The notes: generated by a model from the letters alone, not told the origin. A stretch of 64,000 nucleotides of DNA from Corynebacterium gerontici (GCF_003813985.1 NZ_CP033897.1:1984001-2048000), one strand, 5' to 3'; positions 20,633 through 29,685 are shown, counted from the stretch's first letter. Program-made: numbers and translations.

Positions 20633-21463
20633 CTAGGTGATCTTCTCTACCTGGTCGAAGCCCAACTCAACTGGGGTTTCACGGCCGAAGATGGAGACGA
20701 GCGCCTGGAGTTTGCCGTTTTCTGCGTCGATCTCGGAGATGGTGGCAGACACGGATGCCAGGGCGCCGGTGAGGATCGTGACTGCCTCACCAACCTGGAA
20801 GTCCACCTGGACTGGCGCCTTCTTGGCGTCGGTAGGCATAGCAACAACCTGCTCGCCTTCCTCGGTGGTAGCTGCTTTGTCGGTACCGGGCGCGGATTCC
20901 TGCGGCATGAGGAATTTGGCGACGTCGCGGTGCTTGACTGGGGTGGCGTTGCCTTCATTGCCCACGAAGCTGGTCACACCGGGGGTGTCACGCACCACGG
21001 ACCATGCACGGTCGTTGATGTCCATGCGCACGAGCACATAGCCGGGCAACAGCTTGCGCTTGACAATCTTGCGCTTGCCGTCGCGGATTTCTACCGCTTG
21101 CTCAACGGGGACTACGACTTCAAAGATGGAGTCTTCAACCTCGAGAGTCTGGGCACGCATGTCAAGGTTGGTCTTCACCTTGTTTTCATAACCCGAGTAG
21201 CACTGGATGATGTACCACTTGCCGGGCTGCTTTTTCAGCTCGCGGGTGAACTTGCGAAGGCGCGCCTTGTAATCGGCGTCGGCGTCTTCTTCCTCGGCGT
21301 CGGTAATCGCGGCTTCGTAGTCAGCCTCTTGCACCGGCTGTTCTTCAACCTCTACGCCAGCTTGGTCGTTGTCCTGCTCGAGGTTGTCTTGCTCCGCACT
21401 CAGTGACGCCTCGACGGCTTCACCGAACGCCTCAGCAAAGGAGCCGTTTTGCTCTTCGCTCAT
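20633..21463 (-). CDS. nusG: Transcription termination/antitermination protein NusG
   Basis: NusG binds RNA polymerase and couples it to Rho or the ribosome. It has 276 residues from ATG 21463 ([20 protein letters not shown]) with GGAGA upstream. An acidic extension of about 90 residues, as in other actinobacteria, precedes the NGN domain ([19 protein letters not shown]). The C-terminal KOW domain begins [10 protein letters not shown] and ends [10 protein letters not shown]. It follows secE, separated by a hairpin. Confidence 0.97.
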   Translation of the reverse strand: MSEEQNGSFAEAFGEAVEASLSAEQDNLEQDNDQAGVEVEEQPVQEADYEAAITDAEEEDADADYKARLRKFTRELKKQPGKWYIIQCYSGYENKVKTNLDMRAQTLEVEDSIFEVVVPVEQAVEIRDGKRKIVKRKLLPGYVLVRMDINDRAWSVVRDTPGVTSFVGNEGNATPVKHRDVAKFLMPQESAPGTDKAATTEEGEQVVAMPTDAKKAPVQVDFQVGEAVTILTGALASVSATISEIDAENGKLQALVSIFGRETPVELGFDQVEKIT

Positions 21464-21545
21464 GGTGTGTTCATCTCCTGGTGTTGTTACTCGTGCCTGC
21501 AGCATTCCCAAGCCTAGCGGCACCGCTTGAAGCGGGGAATGAAGC

Positions 21546-21580
21546 AACCCGCCTCACCTGGTGTTTTGGTGAAGCGGGTT
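21546..21580. other. Hairpin between secE and nusG
   Basis: AACCCGCCTCACC (21546-21558) pairs with GGTGAAGCGGGTT (21568-21580) with one mismatch and a 9-nt loop. It lies between the secE stop and the nusG start. It is not followed by a T-run in the direction of these genes, so partial attenuation or RNA processing is possible. Function is unproven. Confidence 0.55.
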
Positions 21581-21604
21581 TTCAGCTTTGTTGGGTCAGT
21601 ATAG

Positions 21605-21922
21605 CTACTTGGTCAGAATCTTTTCAACTCCGAGGCCGGCAAGGAAGTCCACGCCAGCAACCAGGGCAGTCATGAGAATGAGGAAGGCGAAGACGATCAC
21701 GGTGTAATTGACCATTTGCTTTCCGGTGGGCCAGATCACCTTCCGCATCTCCTTGCCCACTTCAGGCAAGAAGGTCACCGCGCTGCCGCCATAGGTTTCC
21801 TCATCGCGCTTGGCTACCTTCTTTTTGGCAGCCTGGGAGGCTTCTGCGGTGCTGGTGCCGGAGAGCTGTCGCTTGCCGGTAGGACGGGCTGCCGTGACGG
21901 GTTGCCGTTCTTGTTCGCTCAC
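21605..21922 (-). CDS. secE: Preprotein translocase subunit SecE
   Basis: SecE is the clamp subunit of the SecYEG channel. It has about 105 residues. A hydrophilic N-terminal extension precedes the conserved [20 protein letters not shown] and one membrane helix ([21 protein letters not shown]). GTG at 21922 has GGGGAG close upstream; a TTG four codons earlier is an alternative. It is followed by nusG, the typical order. Confidence 0.95.
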   Translation of the reverse strand: MSEQERQPVTAARPTGKRQLSGTSTAEASQAAKKKVAKRDEETYGGSAVTFLPEVGKEMRKVIWPTGKQMVNYTVIVFAFLILMTALVAGVDFLAGLGVEKILTK

Positions 21923-22007
21923 TGCGCTCCCCAATTCTTTCTCGATTCAAGGTTCATCATTGCCTGCCAGGGGTGTGGCATGGCTACCAAAGTGGAAACT
22001 ATAGCAC

Positions 22008-22042
22008 GAATAAGAAAAGCACCCGGCGTTCATACCGGGTGC
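22008..22042 (-). terminator. Terminator of the tRNA Thr-Met-Trp cluster
   Basis: On the minus strand, GCACCCGG (8 nt) and CCGGGTGC pair around an 8-nt loop (22019-22042), followed by TTTTCTTATT. It lies 24 bp after tRNA-Trp and separates the tRNAs from secE. Confidence 0.8.
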
Positions 22043-22065
22043 GATACCGCCGAAGCGGCGTTTTG

Positions 22066-22138
22066 CAGGGGCGACAGGACTCGAACCTGCAACCTTCGGT
22101 TTTGGAGACCGATGCTCTACCAATTGAGCCACGCCCCT
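22066..22138 (-). tRNA. tRNA-Trp (CCA)
   Basis: A 73-nt cloverleaf. The acceptor AGGGGCG pairs with CGCCCCT. The anticodon loop CTCCAAA gives anticodon CCA. The T-arm contains GGTTCGAGTCC. No CCA end is encoded. Confidence 0.95.
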
Positions 22139-22139
22139 T

Positions 22140-22214
22140 TGGTAGCGATGGCGAGAATTGAACTCGCGACACAGCGATTATGAGTCGCTTGCTCTACCAC
22201 TGAGCTACACCGCC
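22140..22214 (-). tRNA. tRNA-Met (CAT), elongator type
   Basis: The acceptor GGCGGTG pairs with CATCGCT with G-U pairs. The anticodon stem-loop CGACTCATAATCG gives CAT. The T-arm carries GAGTTCAATTCTC. The 3' CCA is encoded (22140-22142). The initiator-specific GGG/CCC anticodon stem is absent, so this is probably the elongator Met tRNA (or tRNA-Ile2 before modification). Confidence 0.88.
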
Positions 22215-22252
22215 ACGATCTTCCAGCTAGGCTACCCTAGATAAAAGAACAG

Positions 22253-22325
22253 AGCCCCCTGACAGAATCGAACTGTCGACCTTTTCCTTACCATGGAAAC
22301 GCTCTGCCGACTGAGCTAAGGGGGC
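22253..22325 (-). tRNA. tRNA-Thr (GGT)
   Basis: The acceptor GCCCCCT pairs with AGGGGGC. The anticodon stem TTTCC/GGAAA encloses ATGGTAA, giving anticodon GGT. The T-arm contains CAGTTCGATTCTG. It is the first gene of the three-tRNA cluster. Confidence 0.95.
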
Positions 22326-22483
22326 GCTAGCCTCATTGAATTGTGCCGGTTTCCCGACCCGCTCCTGTTGAAGCCTGATAAAGATTAACCCGAAGCCTCT
22401 CAAGAACACAAATCTGCACTACAGCCAAGCTTTTCGATGCCCCATCGACCCCAATGCACACGCCCTAGAAGGGCGCTCGCGCG

Positions 22484-22669
22484 CTAGAAGCCAGCGCGCC
22501 CACGATCGATGTCGCGCTGGAAGTCCAGCGCCGCCTGACGTGCCTCCGGATCGTGCTCCTCCGAGCGCTTAGCAACCTTGCGCTGCATCATGCCGGCAGG
22601 AATAGCGATGAGGAGCACGGCCACAATGGCGATTATCCAAAATGTCGACACTTTAACCACGACTCCCAT
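22484..22669 (-). CDS. Small single-helix membrane protein
   Basis: About 61 residues. One membrane helix (FWIIAIVAVLLIAIPAGMM) is followed by a charged tail (KRSEEHDPEARQAALDFQRD). The charged, Ala-rich tail and clean ending support a real gene. The start is uncertain: ATG at 22669 is used; the frame extends to 22693. It overlaps the 3' end of the upstream secreted-protein gene by 17 nt with this start. I do not recognise a family. Confidence 0.55.
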   Translation of the reverse strand: MGVVVKVSTFWIIAIVAVLLIAIPAGMMQRKVAKRSEEHDPEARQAALDFQRDIDRGRAGF

Positions 22670-22895
22670 ACGCAGACCACGCAAAACATGCACGCAGCTG
22701 ATAGTCAGTCACTCCCGGCTTATTGGCAATGTTGTGACATGTATAGACATTCGGATACCAGTCGGTACAACGACCATTATTTTCATAAGCACAGATTTTC
22801 TGAGGTGCCAGCTGAATCGCCGTTGCGGAAGAGGCGCCAGTCGCAGCAAGTATTGCGCTCATCAATCCAGAAGCCAATAGAATTTTCCGCTCCAT
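22653..22895 (-). CDS. Small secreted protein with four cysteines
   Basis: This 80-residue product has a clear Sec signal peptide (MERKILLASGLMSAILAATG, then Ala-Ser-Ser-Ala-Thr-Ala before IQLAP). A mature part of about 54 residues contains four Cys (KICAY, RCTDW, TCHNI, ACFAW), enough for two disulfides. The ribosome site GGAGG lies directly before ATG 22895. No family is recognised. It lies between tRNA genes, a common place for acquired or lineage-specific genes. Confidence 0.65.
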   Translation of the reverse strand: MERKILLASGLMSAILAATGASSATAIQLAPQKICAYENNGRCTDWYPNVYTCHNIANKPGVTDYQLRACFAWSAYGSRG

Positions 22896-22972
22896 GATCC
22901 CTCCAATGTGTCGCAGGTCACCTCATTATAGGCTTGATCACACTATTGTCAAGGTTTTTTGGGATACGCGAA

Positions 22973-23000
22973 GGAGCCCGTCACTTTCGTGACGGGCTCC
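22973..23000 (-). terminator. Perfect 12-bp hairpin after tRNA-Tyr
   Basis: GGAGCCCGTCAC and GTGACGGGCTCC pair perfectly around TTTC (plus) or GAAA (minus). It begins 12 nt after the tRNA-Tyr 3' end. No immediate T-run follows, but the stability and place fit a terminator or 3' processing stop. Confidence 0.6.
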
Positions 23001-23011
23001 TAACATTGCTG

Positions 23012-23093
23012 TGCCAGGTAGAAGATTCGAACTTCTGTAGGCAATGCCGACGGATTTACAGTCCGCTCCCTTTGGCCGCTCGGGCAACCTGGC
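23012..23093 (-). tRNA. tRNA-Tyr (GTA)
   Basis: A class II tRNA of 82 nt with a long variable arm. The acceptor GCCAGGT pairs with ACCTGGC. The anticodon loop CTGTAAA gives GTA. No CCA is encoded. Confidence 0.94.
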
Positions 23094-23154
23094 GTGCGTT
23101 GAACACTCTACACTGCACATCCCGAATCATTGCAAATTCGCACTACAACAGCCA

Positions 23155-24174
23155 TTATCCAACGCGTGCCACAGTAAAGCGGGCGAGGTTGCGCAGCGCA
23201 TCCGTGGTTGCACATTCTGGCAGCGCTTCGAGGTGACGCTCAGCCTCGTTGAGGTACGCGGTGACGTCGTCAAGCGCCTTCTGCCGACCCTGCGACCGTG
23301 CCAGCAGAGCGAGGACGTGTTCCACCGTGGCATCGTCGTGGATGGGGCCGGTCAGGATGCCGCGTAGCTCCTCACCCACCGGGGTGTCCTCCTGCAGCGC
23401 GTAGAGCACGGGGAGGGTGAACACACCTTCGCGTAGGTCAGTGCCGGGGGTCTTGCCTGACTGGGCGGTGTCGGAGAAGATGTCGATGAAGTCGTCCACA
23501 ATTTGAAACACCATGCCGATTGCATTGCCATAACCCTGCAGCGCCTCGATGTACTCCGGCTTGGCACCCGAGTGGACTCCGCCAAGGTAACCGGCCGAGG
23601 CGATGAGCACGCCAGTTTTCTCGCGGATGACGTTCATGTAGTGCTCCACCGCATCGCCTTCGCCTGCACCAATGGTTTCACGCATCTGGCCGGTAACCAG
23701 ATCCCCGAAGGTTTCGGCAAAGTGAGCGACTGTCTCCACACCCAACTCGCTCATGATCCGTGAGGTGTGCGCAAGCAGGATATCGCCGGCGAGAATCGCC
23801 ACCGAGTTGTCCCAGCGGGCGTTTGCACTCGGCACACCGCGGCGCTTATCGGCCTCATCCATCACGTCATCGTGATAGAGGGTGGCCAGGTGGATCATCT
23901 CCACAATGGCGGCAGCCTTGATCACGCGTTCATTCATCGGCTCGGTGCCGTACTGGGAGGCAAGCAGCGCGAACATGGGGCGGAAGCGTTTGCCACCGGC
24001 CTTGGTCAGGTGCAGAACTTTCTCGGAAACAAAGGCCTCGCCCTTAGAGAGCTCCTGCATGAGCAGCGTCTCTACGCGTTGCATGCCATCGGCCACGGCT
24101 TGGTTCAAAGAAACATCGCCAAGATCCACGTTTGCCGCCACCTTGGGCTGCGACCCGTCGGCACCGTTGCTCAT
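23155..24174 (-). CDS. ispB: Polyprenyl diphosphate synthase (menaquinone side chain)
   Basis: This enzyme extends isoprenoid diphosphates to the long chain attached by MenA. It has 339 residues from ATG 24174. Both Asp-rich motifs are intact: HDDVMDEADKRRG near residue 100 and QIVDDFIDIF near residue 228. GGKRFRP binds the diphosphate. The neighbouring menJ, menG and menA genes support a quinone role. The exact chain length cannot be read from sequence. It is divergent from menJ with a 150-bp gap. Confidence 0.9.
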   Translation of the reverse strand: MSNGADGSQPKVAANVDLGDVSLNQAVADGMQRVETLLMQELSKGEAFVSEKVLHLTKAGGKRFRPMFALLASQYGTEPMNERVIKAAAIVEMIHLATLYHDDVMDEADKRRGVPSANARWDNSVAILAGDILLAHTSRIMSELGVETVAHFAETFGDLVTGQMRETIGAGEGDAVEHYMNVIREKTGVLIASAGYLGGVHSGAKPEYIEALQGYGNAIGMVFQIVDDFIDIFSDTAQSGKTPGTDLREGVFTLPVLYALQEDTPVGEELRGILTGPIHDDATVEHVLALLARSQGRQKALDDVTAYLNEAERHLEALPECATTDALRNLARFTVARVG

Positions 24175-24328
24175 TTCCACACTGCCTTAACTAGAGGTTG
24201 AGTGCCGCTCACGCCTAAGGGCTTGGCGTGGCGCCACGCGAAGCATGTTCCAACTAACCCCTTTACCGTAGTCGAAATGCTCGCGCTCACACACCCCGGG
24301 GTGCAAAGGCCACGCCACAACTGCCACA

Positions 24329-25570
24329 ATGTTGCTTGTGAATGACAAGGTGATCTCCCCAGACCTGCTGATCGTAGGCGCAGGCCCAGCAGGAAGCGCC
24401 GCGGCGTGGCACGCCGCCAAGCTTGGTATGGAAGCGCTTCTGGTGGATCAAGCCACCTTCCCCCGCGACAAGACCTGCGGCGATGGACTCACCCCGCGAG
24501 CCATCCACCAGCTTGAAGCAATCGGGGTGGACGTCACCTCCCATTATCAATCGCGCGGGCTCAAGCTCCACGGCTTCGGCGGTTCGGTTGAGGCACCGTG
24601 GCCGGACTCATCCTTCGGCAACGTGGGCTCAGCCATGCCCCGCACAAAACTGGACAATTTGCTGCTTGAACACGCACTCGGCATGGACGGTGCGCGCTTT
24701 CTTGGCGGCGTGGGCGCGAGGGCGGTTGAGCTCGATGGCGCGATCCGTAGCGTGGAGCTTAGCGACGGCACCCGTGTCCTTCCGAAATTCGTGATCGTCG
24801 CCGATGGCGTGCGCTCAACATTCGGCAAGCAGCTCGGCCGCACCTGGCACAAGGGCGAAGTGTTTGGCATCGCTGCGCGCTCCTATTGCGAAACGCCATT
24901 CAGCGATGAACCATGGATCCACTCGCACCTCGAGCTTCGCGACGCCGAGAACACGATTCAGCCAGGTTACGGCTGGATTTTTCCACTGGGTGATGGACGC
25001 GCCAATGTTGGCTGCGGTGCCCTTTCCACCGACAATCGTCCCGCAAAAGTAAACACCAAGAAACTCCTCCACCTCTACGCCCAGCAGCAGCGCGAGGCCT
25101 GGCACTTTGGGCAACCTGAGGGGGTTGCGTCCGCGTTGTTGCCCATGGGTGGCGCCGTCTCCGGTGTAGCCGGACCGAATTGGATGCTCATCGGTGATGC
25201 TGCCGCCTGCGTGAATCCGCTCAACGGCGAAGGCATCGACTATGGGCTAGAAACCGCAGCGATGGCTGTGGGGGCATTAGATGAAGGCAAGGACTTCACC
25301 CTGCTGTGGCCAGAAATGCTGCGCCACGAATACGGCGAGGCCTTCTTGCTGGCACGAACCCTCGCACGCGCGCTGACCTATCCGCAGTTCTTGCCACTCA
25401 CCGGGCCGCTAGCGCTGCGCAAGCCCATGGGCAAAATCGTCATGCCGGCTGCAGCACGCCTCATGGGCAACCTCGTGGTGGAAGAGGATCGCGACCTGGT
25501 GGCGCGAGTGTGGCGCGCAGCGTCAGGCGCCAGCATGCGGATGCGTGGCTCCCGGGTGTTGTGGGGGTAG
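24329..25570 (+). CDS. menJ: Geranylgeranyl reductase family FAD protein, probable menaquinone reductase MenJ
   Basis: MenJ saturates one isoprene unit of the menaquinone tail, giving MK(II-H2). It has 413 residues. The FAD-binding motif is DLLIVGAGPAGSAAAWHAAK, with a second FAD contact in IGDAAACVNPLNGEGIDYG. The context beside polyprenyl synthase and menG supports MenJ rather than archaeal-lipid reductase. The start is uncertain: there is no clear ribosome site, and GTG at 24338 is an alternative. Confidence 0.85.
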   Translation: MLLVNDKVISPDLLIVGAGPAGSAAAWHAAKLGMEALLVDQATFPRDKTCGDGLTPRAIHQLEAIGVDVTSHYQSRGLKLHGFGGSVEAPWPDSSFGNVGSAMPRTKLDNLLLEHALGMDGARFLGGVGARAVELDGAIRSVELSDGTRVLPKFVIVADGVRSTFGKQLGRTWHKGEVFGIAARSYCETPFSDEPWIHSHLELRDAENTIQPGYGWIFPLGDGRANVGCGALSTDNRPAKVNTKKLLHLYAQQQREAWHFGQPEGVASALLPMGGAVSGVAGPNWMLIGDAAACVNPLNGEGIDYGLETAAMAVGALDEGKDFTLLWPEMLRHEYGEAFLLARTLARALTYPQFLPLTGPLALRKPMGKIVMPAAARLMGNLVVEEDRDLVARVWRAASGASMRMRGSRVLWG

Positions 25571-25621
25571 GGGGCCGCGGGGGCGTCGAAAAGCTTAAGC
25601 TACGTGCCTAAAGTTAAAGGC

Positions 25622-26587
25622 ATGCAGCAATCAAAACTCGTCGTCGTTGGCCTGGGCCATGTTGGTTCTTATGTGTTGAGCTACGCCATGGATTCCGGGC
25701 TCTATTCAGAAATTGCCACCATCGATATTGAGCCCAAAATCGCGCTCGGTGAGGCGCTTGACCAGGCGCAATCCACCGGCGTGATGGGCACTACGCACAC
25801 GTATTGCCACGCAGGTGAATACAGCGATTGCAAGGACGCGGACATCATCATCGTGGCCGCCGGCGCCTCGATTGTGCCCGACCCGAATGACCCCGAGCGC
25901 CTGCCCGATCGCTCTGAGCTGGCGGGACTGAGCGGCGTGGTGGTGCGTGACGTGATGAGCAACATCGTCCAACACACCAAAGACGCGGTGATCATCTTCA
26001 TCACCAACCCCCTCGACGCCGTGGTACACGTAGCCGTCACCGAATTCGACTACCCCACCCACAAAATCTTCGGCACCGGCACCATGCTCGACTCCGCACG
26101 CCTACGCTTTGCCATCGGCCAGGAACTCGGCATCGACCCCAAATCCGTCACCGGCTACATGATCGGCGAGCATGGCTCCACCGCCCTACCCGCGCTCTCC
26201 CAAGTCAACGTCTTCGGCCTCGGCTGGGAAGAACTCAGCCAATGGCGCGGCAGTGCGCTACCGAGCGCACCCGAAATGCAAGAGCGCGTGATCCGCACCG
26301 CCTACGACGTCCTGCTGAACAAAGGCTGGACCAACGCAGGCGTGGCACGCTCCGCAAACGCGCTGGCCAAGTGCCTGCTCATTGGCGAACGCTCCGTGCA
26401 CCCTATCTGCACACTGATCACCGACGGCATCTACGACCTGCCCGAAGTCTCACTCTCCCTGCCCACCTTCATCGGACCCGAAGGATGGGAAAAGCGCCTC
26501 CAACCAAAGCTCAACGACTGGGAACTCGAGCAACTCCACCACTCCGCCAAGTTCATCCTCGACACCGTGGAGAACACGAAGGGGTAA
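25622..26587 (+). CDS. L-lactate / L-2-hydroxyisocaproate-type dehydrogenase
   Basis: NAD-dependent reduction of 2-oxoacids. It has 321 residues from ATG 25622 after AAAGG. The fold motif is VVGLGHVGSYV, with NPLD, LDSARLRF and the catalytic His in MIGEHGSTALP. The active-site loop (PNDPERLPDRSELA) is longer than in classical LDH and resembles the L-2-hydroxyisocaproate dehydrogenase branch, so branched or other 2-oxoacids are possible substrates. A dispersed-word copy lies just upstream (25585). Confidence 0.85.
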   Translation: MQQSKLVVVGLGHVGSYVLSYAMDSGLYSEIATIDIEPKIALGEALDQAQSTGVMGTTHTYCHAGEYSDCKDADIIIVAAGASIVPDPNDPERLPDRSELAGLSGVVVRDVMSNIVQHTKDAVIIFITNPLDAVVHVAVTEFDYPTHKIFGTGTMLDSARLRFAIGQELGIDPKSVTGYMIGEHGSTALPALSQVNVFGLGWEELSQWRGSALPSAPEMQERVIRTAYDVLLNKGWTNAGVARSANALAKCLLIGERSVHPICTLITDGIYDLPEVSLSLPTFIGPEGWEKRLQPKLNDWELEQLHHSAKFILDTVENTKG

Positions 26588-26668
26588 GGGGCTGGCGGGG
26601 TTTGCGCAGTGTGGTGAGGTTCGTGTCTACTCACCACACTTGTACTCCGCCTGCTGGTTTGCTCGCGT

Positions 26669-27559
26669 TCAGACAGCCAGATCGAGAGGAAGATCTGCAA
26701 TATCGCGGAGTCGATTTCCATCCACGAGTATGTGGAACAGCTCCTGTGCGTCCTCAGTCCCTACCTGCTCAATTGCTGTTCGCAATTCAGGAAGAAATGC
26801 GTGATAGACCATATCGATCTCTCCTGTACCGAGTGCCAGTGAGGCAATTCTGCTGAGACTCGGTTCTCCGGTGACTGCCACGATGTGAGGTGCACGCCCT
26901 TTTCTGTTCTTTAGTAGGTTGAGCGCTTCAGCTCGAGTGTTTTGCGCCCGGTCGCTGCGCATAGTCCACTTGCAGGAAACAACGGCATGGATAAATTTTG
27001 TCGGATCGCCCGCGAAGTTATCCGCCCGCAGCGGGGACAGTCTTCCTGCGAACTCATCGACAATGTATTGATCCGCATTAATTTCGACATCCGCCACTGC
27101 AGATCGCACAACGATTACGTCCGGGCTAATCACATAGGAATTGCCCAAAGCTGCTGCCAGGCTTGAATCCAGCGCGATTGCATCGGCTAGATCCGCAAGA
27201 TGACGGTAGGGCTCATAGTCCGCAAAGTGATCATGGCGACGCCGATTTCCCAGGTTCATCACTTCCCAGGTGCCAGGCCTAACAGCCTGCAGAAGCGGAA
27301 AGGTGGCGGCAAGGAAATTGTTTGTTGCAAGCTCAAACTTTGTTCCAGCGGTTTGACCAGCAGATTTTGTGCCAACAGGCACCTCGAGTTGCTCGGCGAT
27401 ATGCAAAGCCACGTTCTTGGAGCTGGCTTGACTTTTGTCCGCGTTTGATGCGACTCGCCCCTGTGCGGTTTCCGCGATACTCAACGTTCCCGACTCAATT
27501 AAGAATCGGTGAAAATCGCGTCGCGCCCGCGTCAGAAGGGCAATTTCTGTTTGATTCAT
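26669..27559 (-). CDS. NgoMIV-family type II restriction endonuclease
   Basis: The family includes NgoMIV, which cuts GCCGGC as a tetramer. Catalytic residues line up: E76 (KFELATNN), D147 (ISPDVIVVR), and SCK 195-197 followed 14 residues later by E211 (SCKWTMRSDRAQNTRAEA). This is the same spacing as NgoMIV D140, K187 and E201. It has 296 residues. ATG overlaps the methyltransferase stop (ATGA), so the two are translationally coupled with the methylase first. Base composition is lower in GC than the neighbours, suggesting acquisition. Predicted specificity GCCGGC is by homology only. Confidence 0.88.
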   Translation of the reverse strand: MNQTEIALLTRARRDFHRFLIESGTLSIAETAQGRVASNADKSQASSKNVALHIAEQLEVPVGTKSAGQTAGTKFELATNNFLAATFPLLQAVRPGTWEVMNLGNRRRHDHFADYEPYRHLADLADAIALDSSLAAALGNSYVISPDVIVVRSAVADVEINADQYIVDEFAGRLSPLRADNFAGDPTKFIHAVVSCKWTMRSDRAQNTRAEALNLLKNRKGRAPHIVAVTGEPSLSRIASLALGTGEIDMVYHAFLPELRTAIEQVGTEDAQELFHILVDGNRLRDIADLPLDLAV

Positions 27560-28578
27560 ACCGCACAGCCTTCAAGGAGCAGGGACTGATGGGCGATAGG
27601 CTCCGCCGATCGAACGTCTTTTTCGAGCTGCTCGTGATTCAGCGCAGCAACGATAGACCTTCCAACCGCATACGCTACGGGCGGCGGGAAGGCATTTCCG
27701 ACCTGACGCCATTGCGCTGTTTTGCCTCCAGTCCATTCCCAATCCTCAGGAAATCCTTGGATCACTCCGCCCATTTTTACCGTTAACCGTGGCATTTCTT
27801 CCTCAGGGTCGGTAGTAAAAGTGGGAGATGGTGGATAGTCCGCAATCGATGATCCTTTGACACCAAGATGAGCCCAGGCCGCTTTGGCACGAGTGGGGCC
27901 TACATCGGGACCTCCATGTTTTTTGGAGCCTCCAACAAGGGTTGGTGCAACTGCATTAGCTCCACGTGCCCAATCGGCGGCACCCGGCCATCCGTCTTCA
28001 GCCATCAGGTTTTCTAGAGCCTCACCGACTGTCACCTTTCGATCTAACGGCTTCGGCCAAGCAAAAAATGGCGCGTCCTCAGGCCTTAATGCCACCAAGA
28101 TAAATCTTGGCCTCAGTTGAGGTACCCCAAAATCCGCTGCCTGGATAAGCTCCCAGAAGACCTCATACCCAAGCTCATTCAGTCGACGAATAATTTCAGC
28201 CCTGTAGGAATCGAAGCGCCTCTGGCCTAGCCCTTTCACGTTCTCTAAAAGCACAGCTCGAGGCTGTGCAATTTCGATCATCTCTAATGCTCGAGGAAAA
28301 AGGTCTCGGTCATCCTCTGCACCAAGCTGCTTGCCGGCTATCGAAAAAGGTGGGCACGGGACGCCACCGGCGAACAGGTCCATTCCCCTGTACGGCGCAA
28401 TGTCAAACTCATTCACGTCCATATGCTGGACGTGCCATTCAGGCCGGTTAGCCCGAAGCGTCGCTACCGCATCGGCGTCAATTTCAACTGCTGCTAAATG
28501 TTCAAAGCCTGCACGCTCAAGCCCAAGAGCTTGGCCACCGGCTCCAGCGCAGATTTCAACACTTGTAAGATTCTTCAT
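27556..28578 (-). CDS. DNA (cytosine-5-)-methyltransferase of the NgoMIV-like system
   Basis: C5 methyltransferase of 340 residues protecting the host from the coupled endonuclease. AdoMet motif I is EICAGAGGQALGLERAG, the catalytic Cys lies in GGVPCPPFS (Cys75), motif VI is LENVKG, and the C-terminal motif X is QVGNAFPPPVAYAVG. ATG at 28578 is used; the frame is open 14 codons further upstream. It is first in the cassette, which lets methylation be established before cutting. Confidence 0.9.
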   Translation of the reverse strand: MKNLTSVEICAGAGGQALGLERAGFEHLAAVEIDADAVATLRANRPEWHVQHMDVNEFDIAPYRGMDLFAGGVPCPPFSIAGKQLGAEDDRDLFPRALEMIEIAQPRAVLLENVKGLGQRRFDSYRAEIIRRLNELGYEVFWELIQAADFGVPQLRPRFILVALRPEDAPFFAWPKPLDRKVTVGEALENLMAEDGWPGAADWARGANAVAPTLVGGSKKHGGPDVGPTRAKAAWAHLGVKGSSIADYPPSPTFTTDPEEEMPRLTVKMGGVIQGFPEDWEWTGGKTAQWRQVGNAFPPPVAYAVGRSIVAALNHEQLEKDVRSAEPIAHQSLLLEGCAV

Positions 28579-28782
28579 GGCTAACACCCTACCGCCCCAC
28601 TTCCGAGTCCTTCGACACAATTAGAACACATGTTTGCACAAATGGGTTCGCATGACCCAATTGGCTCTTCAACACTGTTTCATGAGTGCCAACACTGGAA
28701 TCGACCACGAAGAAACGAGCAGATTTGCGTATCGGACATCGGCTGAGGCGATAGCCTCATTGGTTGTGTTTTATCGCCCCGC

Positions 28783-29662
28783 CTAGAACTCCTCAATGAT
28801 GATCTTGCCCATGCCCATGAGCTTTTCATAGGCATTGGGCTTGGTCATCAGCTCGCCCATATTGTCGGGCACAATTTCCCAGCTCACGCCGAATTCGTCG
28901 CGAAGCCAGCCGCAGCGCTCGGCCTCAGGCACGGCGCTGAGTCCGTCGAAGTATCGGTCAATTTCCCCTTGGCCGTGTGCATTCACCAGCAGCGCCACGC
29001 CGCCATCGAAGCTAAACGGCTGTTTGACCGCGGAGTCCATGGCGCCGATGGTTTCACCGAACAGCTCGAAAGTGGCAAACACCACCGAATCGGGTTCGAT
29101 CACTCCATTGGCACCCTGGCCGATCTCGCCATAGGTCACCTTTTGGTTCACGCGGCCGTCGAAAAGCTTGGTATAGCGATCGATGGCTTCAGCGGCGCGA
29201 TTCTGAGCCTGTCCACAGAACATGAGACTGGGGTAAATGGCGGGCAGCCCGGTGGGTTCGGTGTGGGTAAGCAACTGCCAACTCACGCCGAATTTGTCCT
29301 GCACCCAGGAGTAATGTTCGTTGAAGTCGTAGGAGGCAAGCGGCATGAGGGCGAAACCCCCATCGCAGATGGCGCTCGTACAACGCGGTGGTTGCTTCCG
29401 CGTTCGAGTTGCTCACCATCAACGAGATCGACGGGTTCGGGGTGAAGGTGTCGTCAGCGTTGATGAGCATGATGTGGAATCCGCGCAGCGAAAGCTCAAT
29501 CATCAAAGTTTTGCCCGCCATGGGCTGCTGGAAATCGAGCAAGCCTTCTTCCGGGTAGCGCTGGCGCTCAACAACGTGGGCGTCCTCGAAGACGCCTACG
29601 TAGAACTCTGCCATCTCATCAGCATTGCCATTGCACCAAATATTCGGGACGACTCTTTGCAT
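28783..29662 (-). pseudogene. Two-domain VOC / PhnB-like protein, frameshifted
   Basis: The N-terminal domain starts MQRVVPNIWCNGNADEMAEF at ATG 29662 and is open to about 29370. The C-terminal domain (IYPSLMFCGQAQNRAAEAID and onwards) continues in another frame to 28783. The junction has one extra C: removing it changes ERHLRWGF to ERICDGGFALMPL, a natural VOC strand. Each half matches the 3-dmu-9_3-mt (PhnB) type of the VOC superfamily, metal-binding or antibiotic-resistance-like folds of varied function. Either a real single-base frameshift or a sequence error. Confidence 0.78.
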
Positions 29663-29685
29663 GACCCCGATGCTACTCGTGGGGC

